Assembly (NCBI RefSeq): GCF_900112005.1 | Contig: NZ_FOKK01000006.1 | Coordinates: 62,001 to 126,000 of the forward strand | Source of the DNA: Algoriphagus aquimarinus | GTDB lineage: Bacteria; Bacteroidota; Bacteroidia; Cytophagales; Cyclobacteriaceae | Direction of reading: 5' to 3' | Length of the DNA: 64,000 nucleotides | Part shown: positions 7,364-16,382 of the stretch, piece by piece | How the letters are laid out: each line of letters starts with the position of its first letter | How positions within the stretch are numbered: the stretch's first letter is position 1 | Translations under genes and position numbers: made by a program | Notes under the pieces: model-generated | What the model was told of the DNA's origin: nothing | Seen by the model: only the letters and a program-made list of their open reading frames with translations | The model's database searches: none

Positions 7364-8185
7364 ATGAATATTCTAGATAAAATTATTGCTCAAAAGCATA
7401 TCGAAGTAGCCGAGAGAAGCAGTTTGGTTCCAGTGAAACTTTTGGAAAAAAGCCCCTTTTTTGAAGGGAAAGCAGTTTCCATGAAAAAGTATGTGTGTGA
7501 TCCAGAGAAGTCAGGAATTATCTCGGAATTCAAAAGAAAGTCACCTTCCAAAGGATTAATCAATGGTTCTGCGTCTGTGGAAGCGGTAAGTATTGGCTAC
7601 ATGCAGGCTGGAGCTTCAGCCTTATCGATTTTGACGGACACAGATTTCTTCGGAGGCAGTAATGCAGATCTGAAGGATGCGCGAAAGTTCAACTTTTGTC
7701 CGATTCTCAGAAAGGATTTTGTGGTGGATGAATACCAAATTCTCGAAGCAAAATCTATAGGAGCTGACTGTATTCTATTAATCGCAGCAGCTTTGGAACC
7801 AGCTAGACTGAAAGAATTGGCTGCTTTCGCAAAAAGCCTTGGGCTGGAAGTATTAATGGAAGTGCATGATGGCGAGGAATTGGAACGAAGTCTTTGTGAT
7901 GATTTGGATCTCGTAGGAGTGAACAATCGTAACCTGAAGACTTTCGACGTATCACTGGATATTTCTATGGAATTGGTGGATCGCATTCCTTCAGATTTTG
8001 TGAAAATATCTGAATCTGGAATCTCCTCGCCTGAGACTTTGGTGACGCTGAAAAAAGCAGGTTTCGATGGTTTCTTGATCGGTGAAAATTTCATGAAATC
8101 TGCTCGTCCTGAACAAGCAGCTTACACTTTTATCAAAGAGTATAAGAAGTTGCTGGCGAAAGAAACAGCGCTGAACAACTCCTGA
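7364..8185 (+). CDS. trpC: Indole-3-glycerol-phosphate synthase
   Basis: 273 residues, a monofunctional TrpC not fused to TrpF. It closes the indole ring from carboxyphenylamino-deoxyribulose 5-phosphate. The catalytic Lys is in SEFKRKSPSKG near residue 54. Other barrel motifs are ILRKDFVVDEYQI near 119, LMEVHDGEELE near 164, GVNNRNLKTF near 185, SESGI near 218 and GFLIGENFM near 238. The start is the ATG following trpD by six bases. The next gene, trpF, follows after 20 bases. Confidence 0.96.
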   Translation: MNILDKIIAQKHIEVAERSSLVPVKLLEKSPFFEGKAVSMKKYVCDPEKSGIISEFKRKSPSKGLINGSASVEAVSIGYMQAGASALSILTDTDFFGGSNADLKDARKFNFCPILRKDFVVDEYQILEAKSIGADCILLIAAALEPARLKELAAFAKSLGLEVLMEVHDGEELERSLCDDLDLVGVNNRNLKTFDVSLDISMELVDRIPSDFVKISESGISSPETLVTLKKAGFDGFLIGENFMKSARPEQAAYTFIKEYKKLLAKETALNNS

Positions 8186-8205
8186 TCTATTGAAAAACTA
8201 AAAAG

Positions 8206-8853
8206 ATGCAAATCAAAGTCTGTGGCATGCGTGAGCGGGAGAATATCCTAGCACTGGAGCGGGAAATTGCTCCGGATTGGATGGGGTTAATTTTCTATCC
8301 CAAGTCTGCTCGATTTGTGCCTAACGCAGAATCTTTGCCAAAGACAAACCTTCAGAAGGTTGGCGTGTTTGTCAATGAAAGTGAAGAAGAGATACTGAAG
8401 AGGGTTGATGAATATGGGCTTTCAGCGATTCAATTGCATGGCAAAGAGTCGGTGGAGTTTGTAGAAGCTTTGGCACAGTCAACAGATAAGGAAATCTGGA
8501 AAGTCATTTCTGTGAAAGACACGATTGAGTGGGATTTATTGAGAGGATATTTGCCTTTTATTGACAAATTTCTTTTCGATACAGCCACAATCGCGCATGG
8601 AGGTTCTGGGAAGAAATTTGATTGGCAAGTTTTGGAATCCTATCCATTCGAAAAGGGTTTTTTGCTCAGTGGAGGATTGGATGAGTCATGTGCCGACGAA
8701 GTTTTGGCCTTGGCTGCAAAAGTACCACAGCTAGCAGGGGTGGATTTGAACTCCAAGTTTGAGTTCGAGCCAGCATTGAAGAATATTGAAAAACTGAAGA
8801 GTTTTAAGAAAAGGTTACTTGGTCAGGAAGAAAAACCAACAACCGATAACTAA
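8206..8853 (+). CDS. trpF: Phosphoribosylanthranilate isomerase
   Basis: 215 residues, a separate TrpF barrel. It performs the Amadori rearrangement between the TrpD and TrpC steps. The catalytic Cys is in KVCGMRE at the N-terminus; the general acid Asp is in FLFDT near 126. GLIFYPKSARFV and LSGGLDESC followed by GVDLNSKFE form the substrate and phosphate sites. It is followed after nine bases by trpB. The C-terminal 20 residues are charged and slightly longer than in well-known homologues. Confidence 0.95.
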   Translation: MQIKVCGMRERENILALEREIAPDWMGLIFYPKSARFVPNAESLPKTNLQKVGVFVNESEEEILKRVDEYGLSAIQLHGKESVEFVEALAQSTDKEIWKVISVKDTIEWDLLRGYLPFIDKFLFDTATIAHGGSGKKFDWQVLESYPFEKGFLLSGGLDESCADEVLALAAKVPQLAGVDLNSKFEFEPALKNIEKLKSFKKRLLGQEEKPTTDN

Positions 8854-8862
8854 CAATAAGAG

Positions 8863-10041
8863 ATGATCAAAGTAGATGAAAAGGGTTTTTACGGCAAGTT
8901 TGGTGGAGCTTACATCCCCGAAATGCTGCATCCAAATGTCGAAGAACTGAAAGAAAACTACGAGGCCATCATGGCTTCACAGGAATTTCAGGATGAATTC
9001 AGAGGTTTGCTGAAAGACTACGTGGGCAGACCTACACCGCTGTATTTTGCTTCCCGACTTTCGGAAAAGCATGGTGCTAAAATCTATCTTAAGCGTGAGG
9101 ATCTTTGTCACACTGGTGCGCATAAGGTGAACAATACCATTGGGCAGATCATCCTAGCAAAGAAGCTTGGTAAAAAGCGGATTATTGCTGAGACCGGAGC
9201 TGGTCAGCATGGCGTGGCTACGGCGACTGTTTGTGCGTTGATGGGCATGGAGTGCACTGTTTATATGGGAGAGATTGATATAGCACGTCAGCATCCCAAT
9301 GTGGAACGGATGAAGATTTTGGGAGCAAAAGTTGTTCCTGCTACTTCAGGCTCGAAGACGCTCAAAGATGCGACCAACGAAGCCATGCGTGCTTGGATCA
9401 ATAATCCTGTGGATACGCATTACATCATCGGTTCGGTGGTGGGGCCACATCCTTATCCAGAGATGGTAGCGAGATTTCAATCCGTGATTTCGGAGGAAAT
9501 GAAATGGCAACTAAAAGAAAAAGAAGGTAGAGAAAACCCGGATATCGTGATTGCCTGCGTAGGCGGCGGATCAAATGCTGCGGGTGCTTTTTATCATTAT
9601 TATAATACACCGGAAGTTCGTTTGGTGGCTGCGGAAGCGGCTGGTTTGGGCGTCTTATCTGGGAAATCTGCTGCTACAACTGCGCTGGGAACTCCAGGTA
9701 TTTTGCATGGATCGAAGACTATCCTGATGCAAACAGAAGATGGGCAAGTCGTCGAGCCACATTCTATTTCCGCAGGTTTGGACTATCCTGGAATTGGGCC
9801 AGTTCATGCCCATTTATTCGATGTGGGAAGAGGGGAATTTGTGGCTGTAGAGGATAAGGATGCCATGGCAGCGGGAATTGAACTCAGTCAATTGGAAGGA
9901 ATTATTCCAGCGATAGAATCTGCTCATGCGCTCCATGCATTGAACATGATAGAATACTCCAAAGAAGATGTGATTGTGATCAACCTTTCCGGTAGAGGAG
10001 ATAAGGATTTGGATACTTATATTAAGTGGGGAGGATATTGA
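8863..10041 (+). CDS. trpB: Tryptophan synthase beta subunit
   Basis: 392 residues, TrpB1 type. It condenses indole, channelled from TrpA, with serine using pyridoxal phosphate. The PLP Lys88 is in [13 protein letters not shown] and the phosphate-binding loop is GGGSNAAG near 230. The N-terminal [14 protein letters not shown] and [14 protein letters not shown] segments and the [13 protein letters not shown] loop are well conserved. The gene ends just before an inverted repeat that opens the 0.4-kb spacer to trpA, so trpB and trpA, normally adjacent or overlapping, are separated here. Confidence 0.97.
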   Translation: MIKVDEKGFYGKFGGAYIPEMLHPNVEELKENYEAIMASQEFQDEFRGLLKDYVGRPTPLYFASRLSEKHGAKIYLKREDLCHTGAHKVNNTIGQIILAKKLGKKRIIAETGAGQHGVATATVCALMGMECTVYMGEIDIARQHPNVERMKILGAKVVPATSGSKTLKDATNEAMRAWINNPVDTHYIIGSVVGPHPYPEMVARFQSVISEEMKWQLKEKEGRENPDIVIACVGGGSNAAGAFYHYYNTPEVRLVAAEAAGLGVLSGKSAATTALGTPGILHGSKTILMQTEDGQVVEPHSISAGLDYPGIGPVHAHLFDVGRGEFVAVEDKDAMAAGIELSQLEGIIPAIESAHALHALNMIEYSKEDVIVINLSGRGDKDLDTYIKWGGY

Positions 10042-10045
10042 GGAA

Positions 10046-10457
10046 GTATGATTTAAGAAATACGATATACGAGGCCTTTTGAACCTCGATCGTAATTGTT
10101 ATGCTTAGACCTCATAGAGAATTAATTTTGAATGTTTGCCTTTAATATTTTGAAAAATGACGAATGATGAACGTCGAATTTTGAATAATGAAGTAGACAT
10201 CCTAGTTCAAATAAATAATCCTGCAGGGATTAAACTTTGAATAACCATGAGTGTAACCCATGGACAATTTGGTAATTATGTTTAAGCAACCCTGAAGGGG
10301 TTGAACTATTTATATTTCAATTAAATAATATCGAGTGCTGAACGTCGAATACTAAATAATGAAGTCAGGCATCCTCTAAATAGAAATGACGATTGAAAAG
10401 GCAAGAAACTTAAACGCTAGAGGGAGCCTCGTAAATCGTACTTCGTAAATCGTAAAT
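10046..10457. repeat. Composite repeat element between trpB and trpA
   Basis: The 420-base spacer holds no gene. Its ends are an imperfect inverted repeat: 10046-10075 against 10426-10457, 25 of 30 positions matching, with ATACGAGGC at one end and GCCTCGTA at the other. Inside are two direct repeats (10168-10203 and 10339-10375; shared words TGAACGTCGAAT and AATAATGAAGT) and REP-like palindromes: AATCCTGCAGGGATT (10217-10231), CCATG...CCATGG (about 10245-10262) and CAACCCTGAAGGGGTTG (about 10287-10303). It looks like a non-autonomous element that has grown by accumulation; no transposase is present. Confidence 0.6.
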
Positions 10458-10461
10458 ACAA

Positions 10462-11235
10462 ATGAACCGAATACATACCTTATTTGATACCAAAAAAGCT
10501 CGCGTGCTGTCGATCTACTTTACGGCTGGATTTCCTGAGCTAGAAGACACACTTCCTATTATGGAGGCTATTCAGGCGGGAGGAGCAGATATCATCGAGA
10601 TTGGAGTGCCTTATTCTGACCCTATCGCTGATGGACCGACGATTCAGGATAGCAATATGATTGCTTTGGAAAATGGGATAAGCCTGAAAAAGATATTTGA
10701 ACAGCTCAAAGGATTTCGTGCTAAAATTCATATTCCTGTAGTGATGATGGGCTATTTGAACCCAATCATGCAGTACGGCATGGAGGCTTTTTGTAAGAAG
10801 TGCCAAGAGGTAGGAGTGGATGGCTTGATCTTGCCTGACCTTCCTATGCAGCAATATCAGGATGACTACAAGGAGCTTTTTGAGCAGTATGGCTTGGTGA
10901 ATACCTTCTTGATTTCTCCACAAACTACTGAAAAGAGAATACGCCAAATCGATGAAAACACCAGCGGATTCATCTACATGGTTTCCTCCCACGGTGTCAC
11001 CGGTGCCAAAGCTGGAATCACGGACGAGCAAGTAGCCTATTTCGAAAGAGTGCAGGCAATGAATTTGAGAAACCCACGATTAATAGGTTTTGGGATTTCC
11101 GATGCTGAAACTTTCACCAAAGCCTCCGAAAATAGCAATGGCGCCATCATTGGATCTGCTTTCATCAAGACCGTGAAAGATTCTAAAAACCTGAGCGAAG
11201 ACATTCAGAAATACATTCAATCAGTCATTAATTGA
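10462..11235 (+). CDS. trpA: Tryptophan synthase alpha subunit
   Basis: 257 residues, full-length TrpA. It cleaves indole-3-glycerol phosphate to indole, passed to TrpB. Glu46 in IIEIGVPYSDP and Asp57 in IADGPT are the two catalytic acids. PVVMMGYLNPIMQYG, GLILPDLP and the phosphate loop GFGISDAETF complete the family pattern. The ATG lies four bases after the right arm of the upstream repeat element. The operon context argues that it is still read from the trp promoter, since no terminator was seen in the spacer. Confidence 0.96.
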   Translation: MNRIHTLFDTKKARVLSIYFTAGFPELEDTLPIMEAIQAGGADIIEIGVPYSDPIADGPTIQDSNMIALENGISLKKIFEQLKGFRAKIHIPVVMMGYLNPIMQYGMEAFCKKCQEVGVDGLILPDLPMQQYQDDYKELFEQYGLVNTFLISPQTTEKRIRQIDENTSGFIYMVSSHGVTGAKAGITDEQVAYFERVQAMNLRNPRLIGFGISDAETFTKASENSNGAIIGSAFIKTVKDSKNLSEDIQKYIQSVIN

Positions 11236-11290
11236 AAAATTTTCCTCAGCCAAACCTATCCATTCACAAAATGGCTCAACTCTAAGTTCA

Positions 11291-11322
11291 GCCTCGTAAT
11301 TCGTAGTTCATAAATCGTAATT
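11291..11322 (+). repeat. Second copy of the GCCTCGTA repeat arm
   Basis: This 32-base stretch matches the right arm of the trpB-trpA element (10426-10457) at about 28 positions and, like it, lies immediately before a start codon (DAHP synthase at 11327). No matching left arm was seen in the short spacer. Confidence 0.55.
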
Positions 11323-11326
11323 AAAA

Positions 11327-12346
11327 ATGATCATCCAACTTCAACCCGATATTTCCGACAGCCAAAAAGACAAATTGATCCTTGAGGTCAATGGAGTAGG
11401 CTATAAAACCACAGAAGTAAAAACCCAATTGGGCTCCTATCTGATTGGTATCGGTAAAAAGGAATTCGATATTCGTAAAATCGGCCAAATGGACGGTATT
11501 ATCGATATTCACATCGTCTCTGACGAGTACAAGTTGGTGTCCAAAAAGTGGAAAGCCAAGCCAACTTCCGTGGATTTGGGCGACGGGATTTTCATCAAAG
11601 AAGGAGAAATGGCAGTGATCACCGGGCCTTGCTCCATAGAGACGGAAGAGCAAATCCGTGCTGTGGTGGCGCACTGTGTAGAGAATGATATCAAGATGAT
11701 GCGTGGTGGCGTATTCAAACCTAGAAGTAGCCCGTATGCTTTCCGTGGCTTGGGATTGGAAGGCTTAAAGCTATGGCATAAAATCGCCAGCGAAGCTGGA
11801 ATTAAGATAGTTACCGAAGTGATGCAAACTTCCCAAATTGAAGAAATGTATCCGTACGTGGATGTCTATCAAGTGGGCGCTAGAAATTCCCAAAACTTCA
11901 ACTTGCTAGATGAACTCGGGAAAGTAGATAAAGCAGTGATGATCAAGCGTGGGATTTCCGGTACGATCGAAGAACTTTTGCAATCCGCTGAATATGTGTT
12001 CTCAGGAGGAAATGAGAATCTGATTCTTTGCGAAAGAGGAATCAGAACCTATGAAAGAGCTTCCAGAAATACCTTGGATCTAAATGCTATTCCGATTTTG
12101 AAAGCGAAATCACACCTACCGGTGATCGTGGATCCTTCGCATGGGATAGGTATTCGTGCCTATGTGCCTCAGATGGCACTAGCAGGTGTGATGTCCGGAG
12201 CAGACGGGATTATCTATGAATCTCATGAAGTCCCGGAGAAAGCTTATTCCGATGGACAGCAGACGCTTGACTTTGCGCAAAGCGCAAGACTTGCAGGTTG
12301 GATCAGAGAGAGCTTCGAGATGCGAAAAGGATTTGATTTGTTATAA
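11327..12346 (+). CDS. aroF: 3-deoxy-7-phosphoheptulonate (DAHP) synthase, type I beta with regulatory N-terminal domain
   Basis: 339 residues. It makes DAHP from phosphoenolpyruvate and erythrose 4-phosphate, the entry to the shikimate pathway. Residues 1-70 (MIIQLQPDISDSQKD...) resemble the ferredoxin-like domain that mediates feedback control in the Thermotoga-type enzyme. The catalytic barrel starts about residue 90: VITGPCSIETEEQI, MMRGGVFKPRSSPYAFRG, QVGARNSQN, MIKRGIS and VDPSHGIG are the metal and substrate segments. As last gene of the trp operon it ties chorismate supply to tryptophan demand. Symbol assigned by family; aroG would be equally defensible. Confidence 0.92.
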   Translation: MIIQLQPDISDSQKDKLILEVNGVGYKTTEVKTQLGSYLIGIGKKEFDIRKIGQMDGIIDIHIVSDEYKLVSKKWKAKPTSVDLGDGIFIKEGEMAVITGPCSIETEEQIRAVVAHCVENDIKMMRGGVFKPRSSPYAFRGLGLEGLKLWHKIASEAGIKIVTEVMQTSQIEEMYPYVDVYQVGARNSQNFNLLDELGKVDKAVMIKRGISGTIEELLQSAEYVFSGGNENLILCERGIRTYERASRNTLDLNAIPILKAKSHLPVIVDPSHGIGIRAYVPQMALAGVMSGADGIIYESHEVPEKAYSDGQQTLDFAQSARLAGWIRESFEMRKGFDLL

Positions 12347-12349
12347 AGA

Positions 12350-12385
12350 AACAAGAAAGCCAGTGGAGACACTGGCTTTCTTGTT
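12350..12385. terminator. Bidirectional terminator at the end of the trp operon
   Basis: A perfect 16-bp stem (AACAAGAAAGCCAGTG, 12350-12365, with its complement 12370-12385) closed by a GAGA tetraloop. It follows the DAHP synthase stop by three bases and touches the last bases of the convergent propeller gene, so it can serve both. The T-rich flank is short, but the stem is very strong. Confidence 0.8.
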
Positions 12386-13595
12386 AGTTATTAGTATACT
12401 CTTCCTTAAGTTTCATTAATAAAATTATGGGATTGTCTTCTGGCTCGACTGGTCCAACTCCATTGATTTCAATGGTTTTTCCTTCATTTGTGTATGCTGG
12501 CAAAACAATGTCAACTAAGTAGTTGCCGTGAAGAACCTCATGATTAATGCCCCAAAAATAGGAGCTTAGATAAATTTTTTCTGGGTAATTGGTCAGATCG
12601 TTAACAATATCTCTAGTATGAAAAATTGCGTTGTTTGAGAAGTTCAGGTAATGGTGAGTTTTATTCGCTCCGTTTTCTTTAAAGTAGTACGAGAATGCCT
12701 GGATTTTTGAAGTATTGATATTTAAAACAGGGAAAGTAGCAATATCTTCTGTGTTATTTAAATATCTCATCTGCTCTTCAGTACTCTTAAATCTGATCGA
12801 ACTATCTAGTTGGTACTTACCAAAATCCACAGTTAATATTGGGTGTGCCCTATTATTTAAAAGCTGAAAAAATGTATTGCTATACATAATTGATGCAAAG
12901 ATCTCCCCTTTTTCATTGGTAGTAAGACTTTCAGTATTTGGAGAGAAATTACTTCCATTTGTAATGATTTTTTTCTTGAAAAGGGCAACTTCATTCGTGA
13001 AGTCTTTTATTACTATTATGTCTGCGTTGGATTCCTCATTGTTGATCGTATTGTCTATTTGCTGGGTTGAGAAATAGAAAGTATTGGAATTCTTCTCTTT
13101 TTGCCAAGAATTTGATGTAGGAACTGAGAATCTATTTACTTCTTGGAGGTTGAACGAAATGTTTGAAAACCTGAGAAGACGTGATTTACTCCCTCTAAAA
13201 TCGAGGATTTCAATGAACTCCTCCTTGTCGTCTACCCGGAATTTGTCTAGGTGACTGTATTCCTCGGGGCCTTCTCCTTTCTTGTCCAATTTGGTTATAT
13301 ACTTACCTTTTTTATCAAAAAGAAATATAATCTGCTGGTCATAGTCTCTTACGTATATGTATTTGTTTTTAATTATGATCTCACCAACCCTGCTCATAAG
13401 AGATTCTTCACTCGTTTCTAATTTGATATATTCCATACTATCTACCATTTCTGATAGTAAGATTGAAGGAGTGGCATTAGTGGGATTTAAGAAAAGTGTA
13501 TCCTTTTTTTGGGTTTCTTTACTAGAACAACCCAACATCAAAATAGCTGTAGTTAAGATGAAGAGCGGGCAGAAAAGATGTCTTGTATTAGCCAT
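12384..13595 (-). CDS. Beta-propeller lipoprotein (6-bladed type), paralogue 1
   Basis: 403 residues. The N-terminus has a hydrophobic signal and lipobox LMLGCSS, so it should be a membrane-anchored lipoprotein. The rest is rich in short beta strands with the pattern EYIKLETSEES, IYVRDYDQQIIFLFDKKGKY and KGEGPEEY, characteristic of the Bacteroidota 6-bladed beta-propeller (DUF4934-like) family. The C-terminus has the DNPIILLMKLKEE segment shared with the neighbours at 13721-14850 and 15013-16146. Function is not established for the family; propellers of this sort are usually ligand- or partner-binding scaffolds. First of three such genes on the minus strand. Confidence 0.8.
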   Translation of the reverse strand: MANTRHLFCPLFILTTAILMLGCSSKETQKKDTLFLNPTNATPSILLSEMVDSMEYIKLETSEESLMSRVGEIIIKNKYIYVRDYDQQIIFLFDKKGKYITKLDKKGEGPEEYSHLDKFRVDDKEEFIEILDFRGSKSRLLRFSNISFNLQEVNRFSVPTSNSWQKEKNSNTFYFSTQQIDNTINNEESNADIIVIKDFTNEVALFKKKIITNGSNFSPNTESLTTNEKGEIFASIMYSNTFFQLLNNRAHPILTVDFGKYQLDSSIRFKSTEEQMRYLNNTEDIATFPVLNINTSKIQAFSYYFKENGANKTHHYLNFSNNAIFHTRDIVNDLTNYPEKIYLSSYFWGINHEVLHGNYLVDIVLPAYTNEGKTIEINGVGPVEPEDNPIILLMKLKEEYTNN

Positions 13596-13720
13596 TTTAG
13601 AAAAAATAGTCTCATTTAAAATAAAAGCTAATAATTAGTTAAGTGAAATAAAATTTTTTAAAATATTAAAACGCGTGGTTCTCTTTTATAGGACTTGGCT
13701 GGTTAGCTTAATTCAGTCTG

Positions 13721-14850
13721 TTATGTTGCTTTATTAGGGAGAAAGGAACTCAACTTTATAATTATCGGATTGTCGTCTTTTCGGTACTTATCAATTCAGG
13801 AATTTGGTTAAGATCATATCTATAAACTTCCTGCTTTTCCGTCAATCCATAAAGCATGTTGTTCTCTGGATCAACATCAAATTTCATTAGCTTCTCCTGT
13901 GTGGTAAGTTTAATTATGGGATTTCCTTCCCAGTCAATTACATGGATTACAGCGGGGCTGTCTCCAGTTGCCCATTTTTTTCTGCTAAAATTGGCATATA
14001 GTCCAAAGAGAAAATTATTTGATTCTTTCAGATCAGCATAATACTCTTGTTTGAATGGCATGAGTGTCCGGGACGCATCAATCAATGAAGTAGTTTTTTT
14101 ACTTACGGAAATCGCAAATGATTTTTCAGGATTATCCAGATCATAGATATTCAATTGATCTGCAAACATCATCGCTCCTGCATATTTGAGTTCAGGCTTA
14201 CTGAATATTGTATATGTAGCTAATAGATAAGTGTCTCCATGGTCTTTAAGACTTGATGTCAGTGTTTTGTCGTTTCGGACGATCTTTTTGTCTTTCCAAT
14301 TATAAATTGAATAGTGCTGATTTATGTTGATGAAGTCCATATTGTCAACAAATGCCTGCTCTTCATCTATTTGATAGGCTCGATAAATTTCAGTCAGTTC
14401 ACCTAGGGGAATAGTGTCTTGAAAAAGATCTTTCCCTTGAAGAAAAGATTGTGTAAGGTTGTAGTGAAATATGCCCTGCCTTGCTTTGTGATAAAATGAT
14501 ATTAATAAATCACTGTTTTTTGTTGCGGCTGAAAGAGGCATTAGTATATTTTCAAATTCATTCGGGCCTTCTCCTTTGGCAATAAAACTTTTGACCCAAT
14601 TATAATCTTTGGTTGATACTGCATAATAAAGGGTATCGAGAGCAGGAGTAGTAAATACCATGAATGTGTCTACAATGAAGATGTTGTCGGCAGCGAAAAC
14701 TTCAATTGGCAACAATTCTCCAACTAGCTCCACAGACTTTTCAAATTCTATCAATCTTGGCTGGTTACCCATGAAAATGGGTGGTGCATCAGTATTTCTA
14801 CAGCTGGAAAGTAGAACTAAAAGGAAAAGCATGTAAAAAGTTGATTTCAT
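13721..14850 (-). pseudogene. Beta-propeller lipoprotein, paralogue 2, with a frameshift near the 3' end
   Basis: The open frame 13762-14850 gives 362 residues beginning MKSTFYMLFLLVLLSSC, a lipoprotein signal. The body is a propeller-like protein with a KGEGPNEFENILMPLS segment near residue 95. It stops after PELISTEKTTIR. The paralogue at 15013-16146 has PDLINTEKDDNPIIIK at the same place, and the DNA is nearly identical there: AAAAGGACGA in the paralogue is AAAAGACGA here, one G fewer (about 13776-13778). Restoring it gives KDDNPIIIKLSSF... and a stop at 13721. The change removes only the last strand, so the protein may still be made and may fold. Confidence 0.75.
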
Positions 14851-15012
14851 ATTATTTGAAAATTAATAAAAGGTTTAAATCATTGATTTATAGTACTATC
14901 AAGATAGGGGGTTGAAAAAGTTATTACGAAAAAATGTGACGAGATGGAGGATTCGAGTGGCGAATTTTTCTTTAACAAAAAGCAATAACATAGTAAAAGC
15001 TACAACTTTCAC

Positions 15013-16146
15013 TTAAAAATCAGCAAACTCAAATTTTATAATTATCGGATTATCGTCCTTTTCGGTATTTATCAAATCAGGATTGTGCTCTTTGATGAAC
15101 TTAGAGTTATTCCAATAACTTGTAAGCTTTTCTGGTTTGTACAATCCAGTTATCCCGCTTTCTGTCAATTGAAGTTGGTATAAGTATTTATTGAAAGTAG
15201 AATTATCCAGGAAAAAATATTCATCATTTCCCTTTTGATAGAGCATGTTTTTAATCTTTCTTTCAAAAAACAGGGTAGCCAAGATGAACCTATTGTTTTC
15301 ATTATAGTTAAAAAATGAAACTGAGGATTTTCCCACCTCGGTTCCGAAAGTTTCTTCTATAACTTCTATTGGAGTATCGTCATTTAAGTAGGAGTAATCA
15401 GGTGTGTGTATTCCAAAATCCCAAGTTCGTTTAAGTGTCAGTCCATCTGCTGATATACTGTATATTTCATTCGTAAAAGGAGTGCAGAAAAGTGCTTCGT
15501 CATTTGCTCTAATCAAAGGATTGTCAAGGATTTGCATGAAATTTCTTTCGAATATCGAGGTGTTTGATTTTGATTTATGAATCAATTTTCCTTTGTCTCG
15601 AGAAAGTATTACAAAATTTCCTTCTGGTCTAGTATCGATACTGTATAAGGCAATTAGGTTTTCTGAGACTATTCCCATGTTTTGGACACTTAAGATATTA
15701 GGGATAGGTACCGTTTCGATATATTCACCTTTTTTGGTGTAAACATTGATTTCACCGTCGGGAGAAAGGAGTTCAAGGTTGTCTGTAAATGGGTTCAAGA
15801 GTATATCGACAACCCTTCCATATTCTCCAGGACCACTTCCTTGTTTATTTATTCTATACAGGAATTTACCGTTCTCATCAAAAACTAAGATAGAGGCTTG
15901 ACTCTTATCGAAAATAAAAAACTCATTTTCTGATTCGATCAGTTTATCGATTTCAACAATCAGCGATTCCGTAATAGTCTCAAGTGGGATTATTTTGGCT
16001 TTTTTAAAGATCTTACCGACCTCTGGCTTTTGGTCAGCATTTACATCTATAGTTATGATTTTAAAAGAACTCTCATCAGAAGATGCGACGTCCTTGCTCC
16101 CACAAGCAAAAAAGAGAATAGTAAAAAGTAAGATGGAGTTTCTCAT
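15013..16146 (-). CDS. Beta-propeller lipoprotein (6-bladed type), paralogue 3
   Basis: 377 residues with a lipoprotein signal (ILLFTILFFACGS). Family segments are AKIIPLETITESLIVEID, FFIFDKSQASILVFDENGKF and the conserved KQGSGPGEYGRV near residue 102. It ends with EKDDNPIIIKFEFADF, the complete version of the C-terminus disrupted in the neighbour. The two share enough DNA identity at the 3' end to indicate a tandem duplication. The 160-base gap between them has no terminator that I can see. Function unknown; located in the envelope by its lipobox. Confidence 0.8.
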   Translation of the reverse strand: MRNSILLFTILFFACGSKDVASSDESSFKIITIDVNADQKPEVGKIFKKAKIIPLETITESLIVEIDKLIESENEFFIFDKSQASILVFDENGKFLYRINKQGSGPGEYGRVVDILLNPFTDNLELLSPDGEINVYTKKGEYIETVPIPNILSVQNMGIVSENLIALYSIDTRPEGNFVILSRDKGKLIHKSKSNTSIFERNFMQILDNPLIRANDEALFCTPFTNEIYSISADGLTLKRTWDFGIHTPDYSYLNDDTPIEVIEETFGTEVGKSSVSFFNYNENNRFILATLFFERKIKNMLYQKGNDEYFFLDNSTFNKYLYQLQLTESGITGLYKPEKLTSYWNNSKFIKEHNPDLINTEKDDNPIIIKFEFADF

Positions 16147-16313
16147 AAAATGACTTTAAAAGAGAATAATAGTTTAGTCCAATAATATGCAAAACTTTTA
16201 ATTCCCTAAAACTCTTTATAACTCATTTTTTAATTACCACCATTTTTTTGTCTACCCAGATCATTTTATGCGCATTTGACATCTATTTATGTGATTTTGA
16301 ATAAAAAGAATGA

Positions 16314-16358
16314 TTCCAGGAGGAAAGCTCAATTACTACGATGAAGCTCCTCCTGGAA
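16314..16358 (-). terminator. Hairpin after the NTF2-like lipoprotein gene
   Basis: TTCCAGGAGG (16314-16323) pairs with CCTCCTGGAA (16349-16358), and AGCT/AGCT words extend the arms. It lies just beyond the stop at 16383 and on the minus strand is followed within a few bases by TTTTTATT. A likely terminator, with a longer loop than usual. Confidence 0.5.
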
Positions 16359-16382
16359 ATTAAAAAATTTTGTTTGGTATTT

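Noticed and set aside
10166..10375. Direct repeats between trpB and trpA as a CRISPR array
   Set aside because: Only two diverged copies with a long non-uniform spacer and no cas genes in the window.
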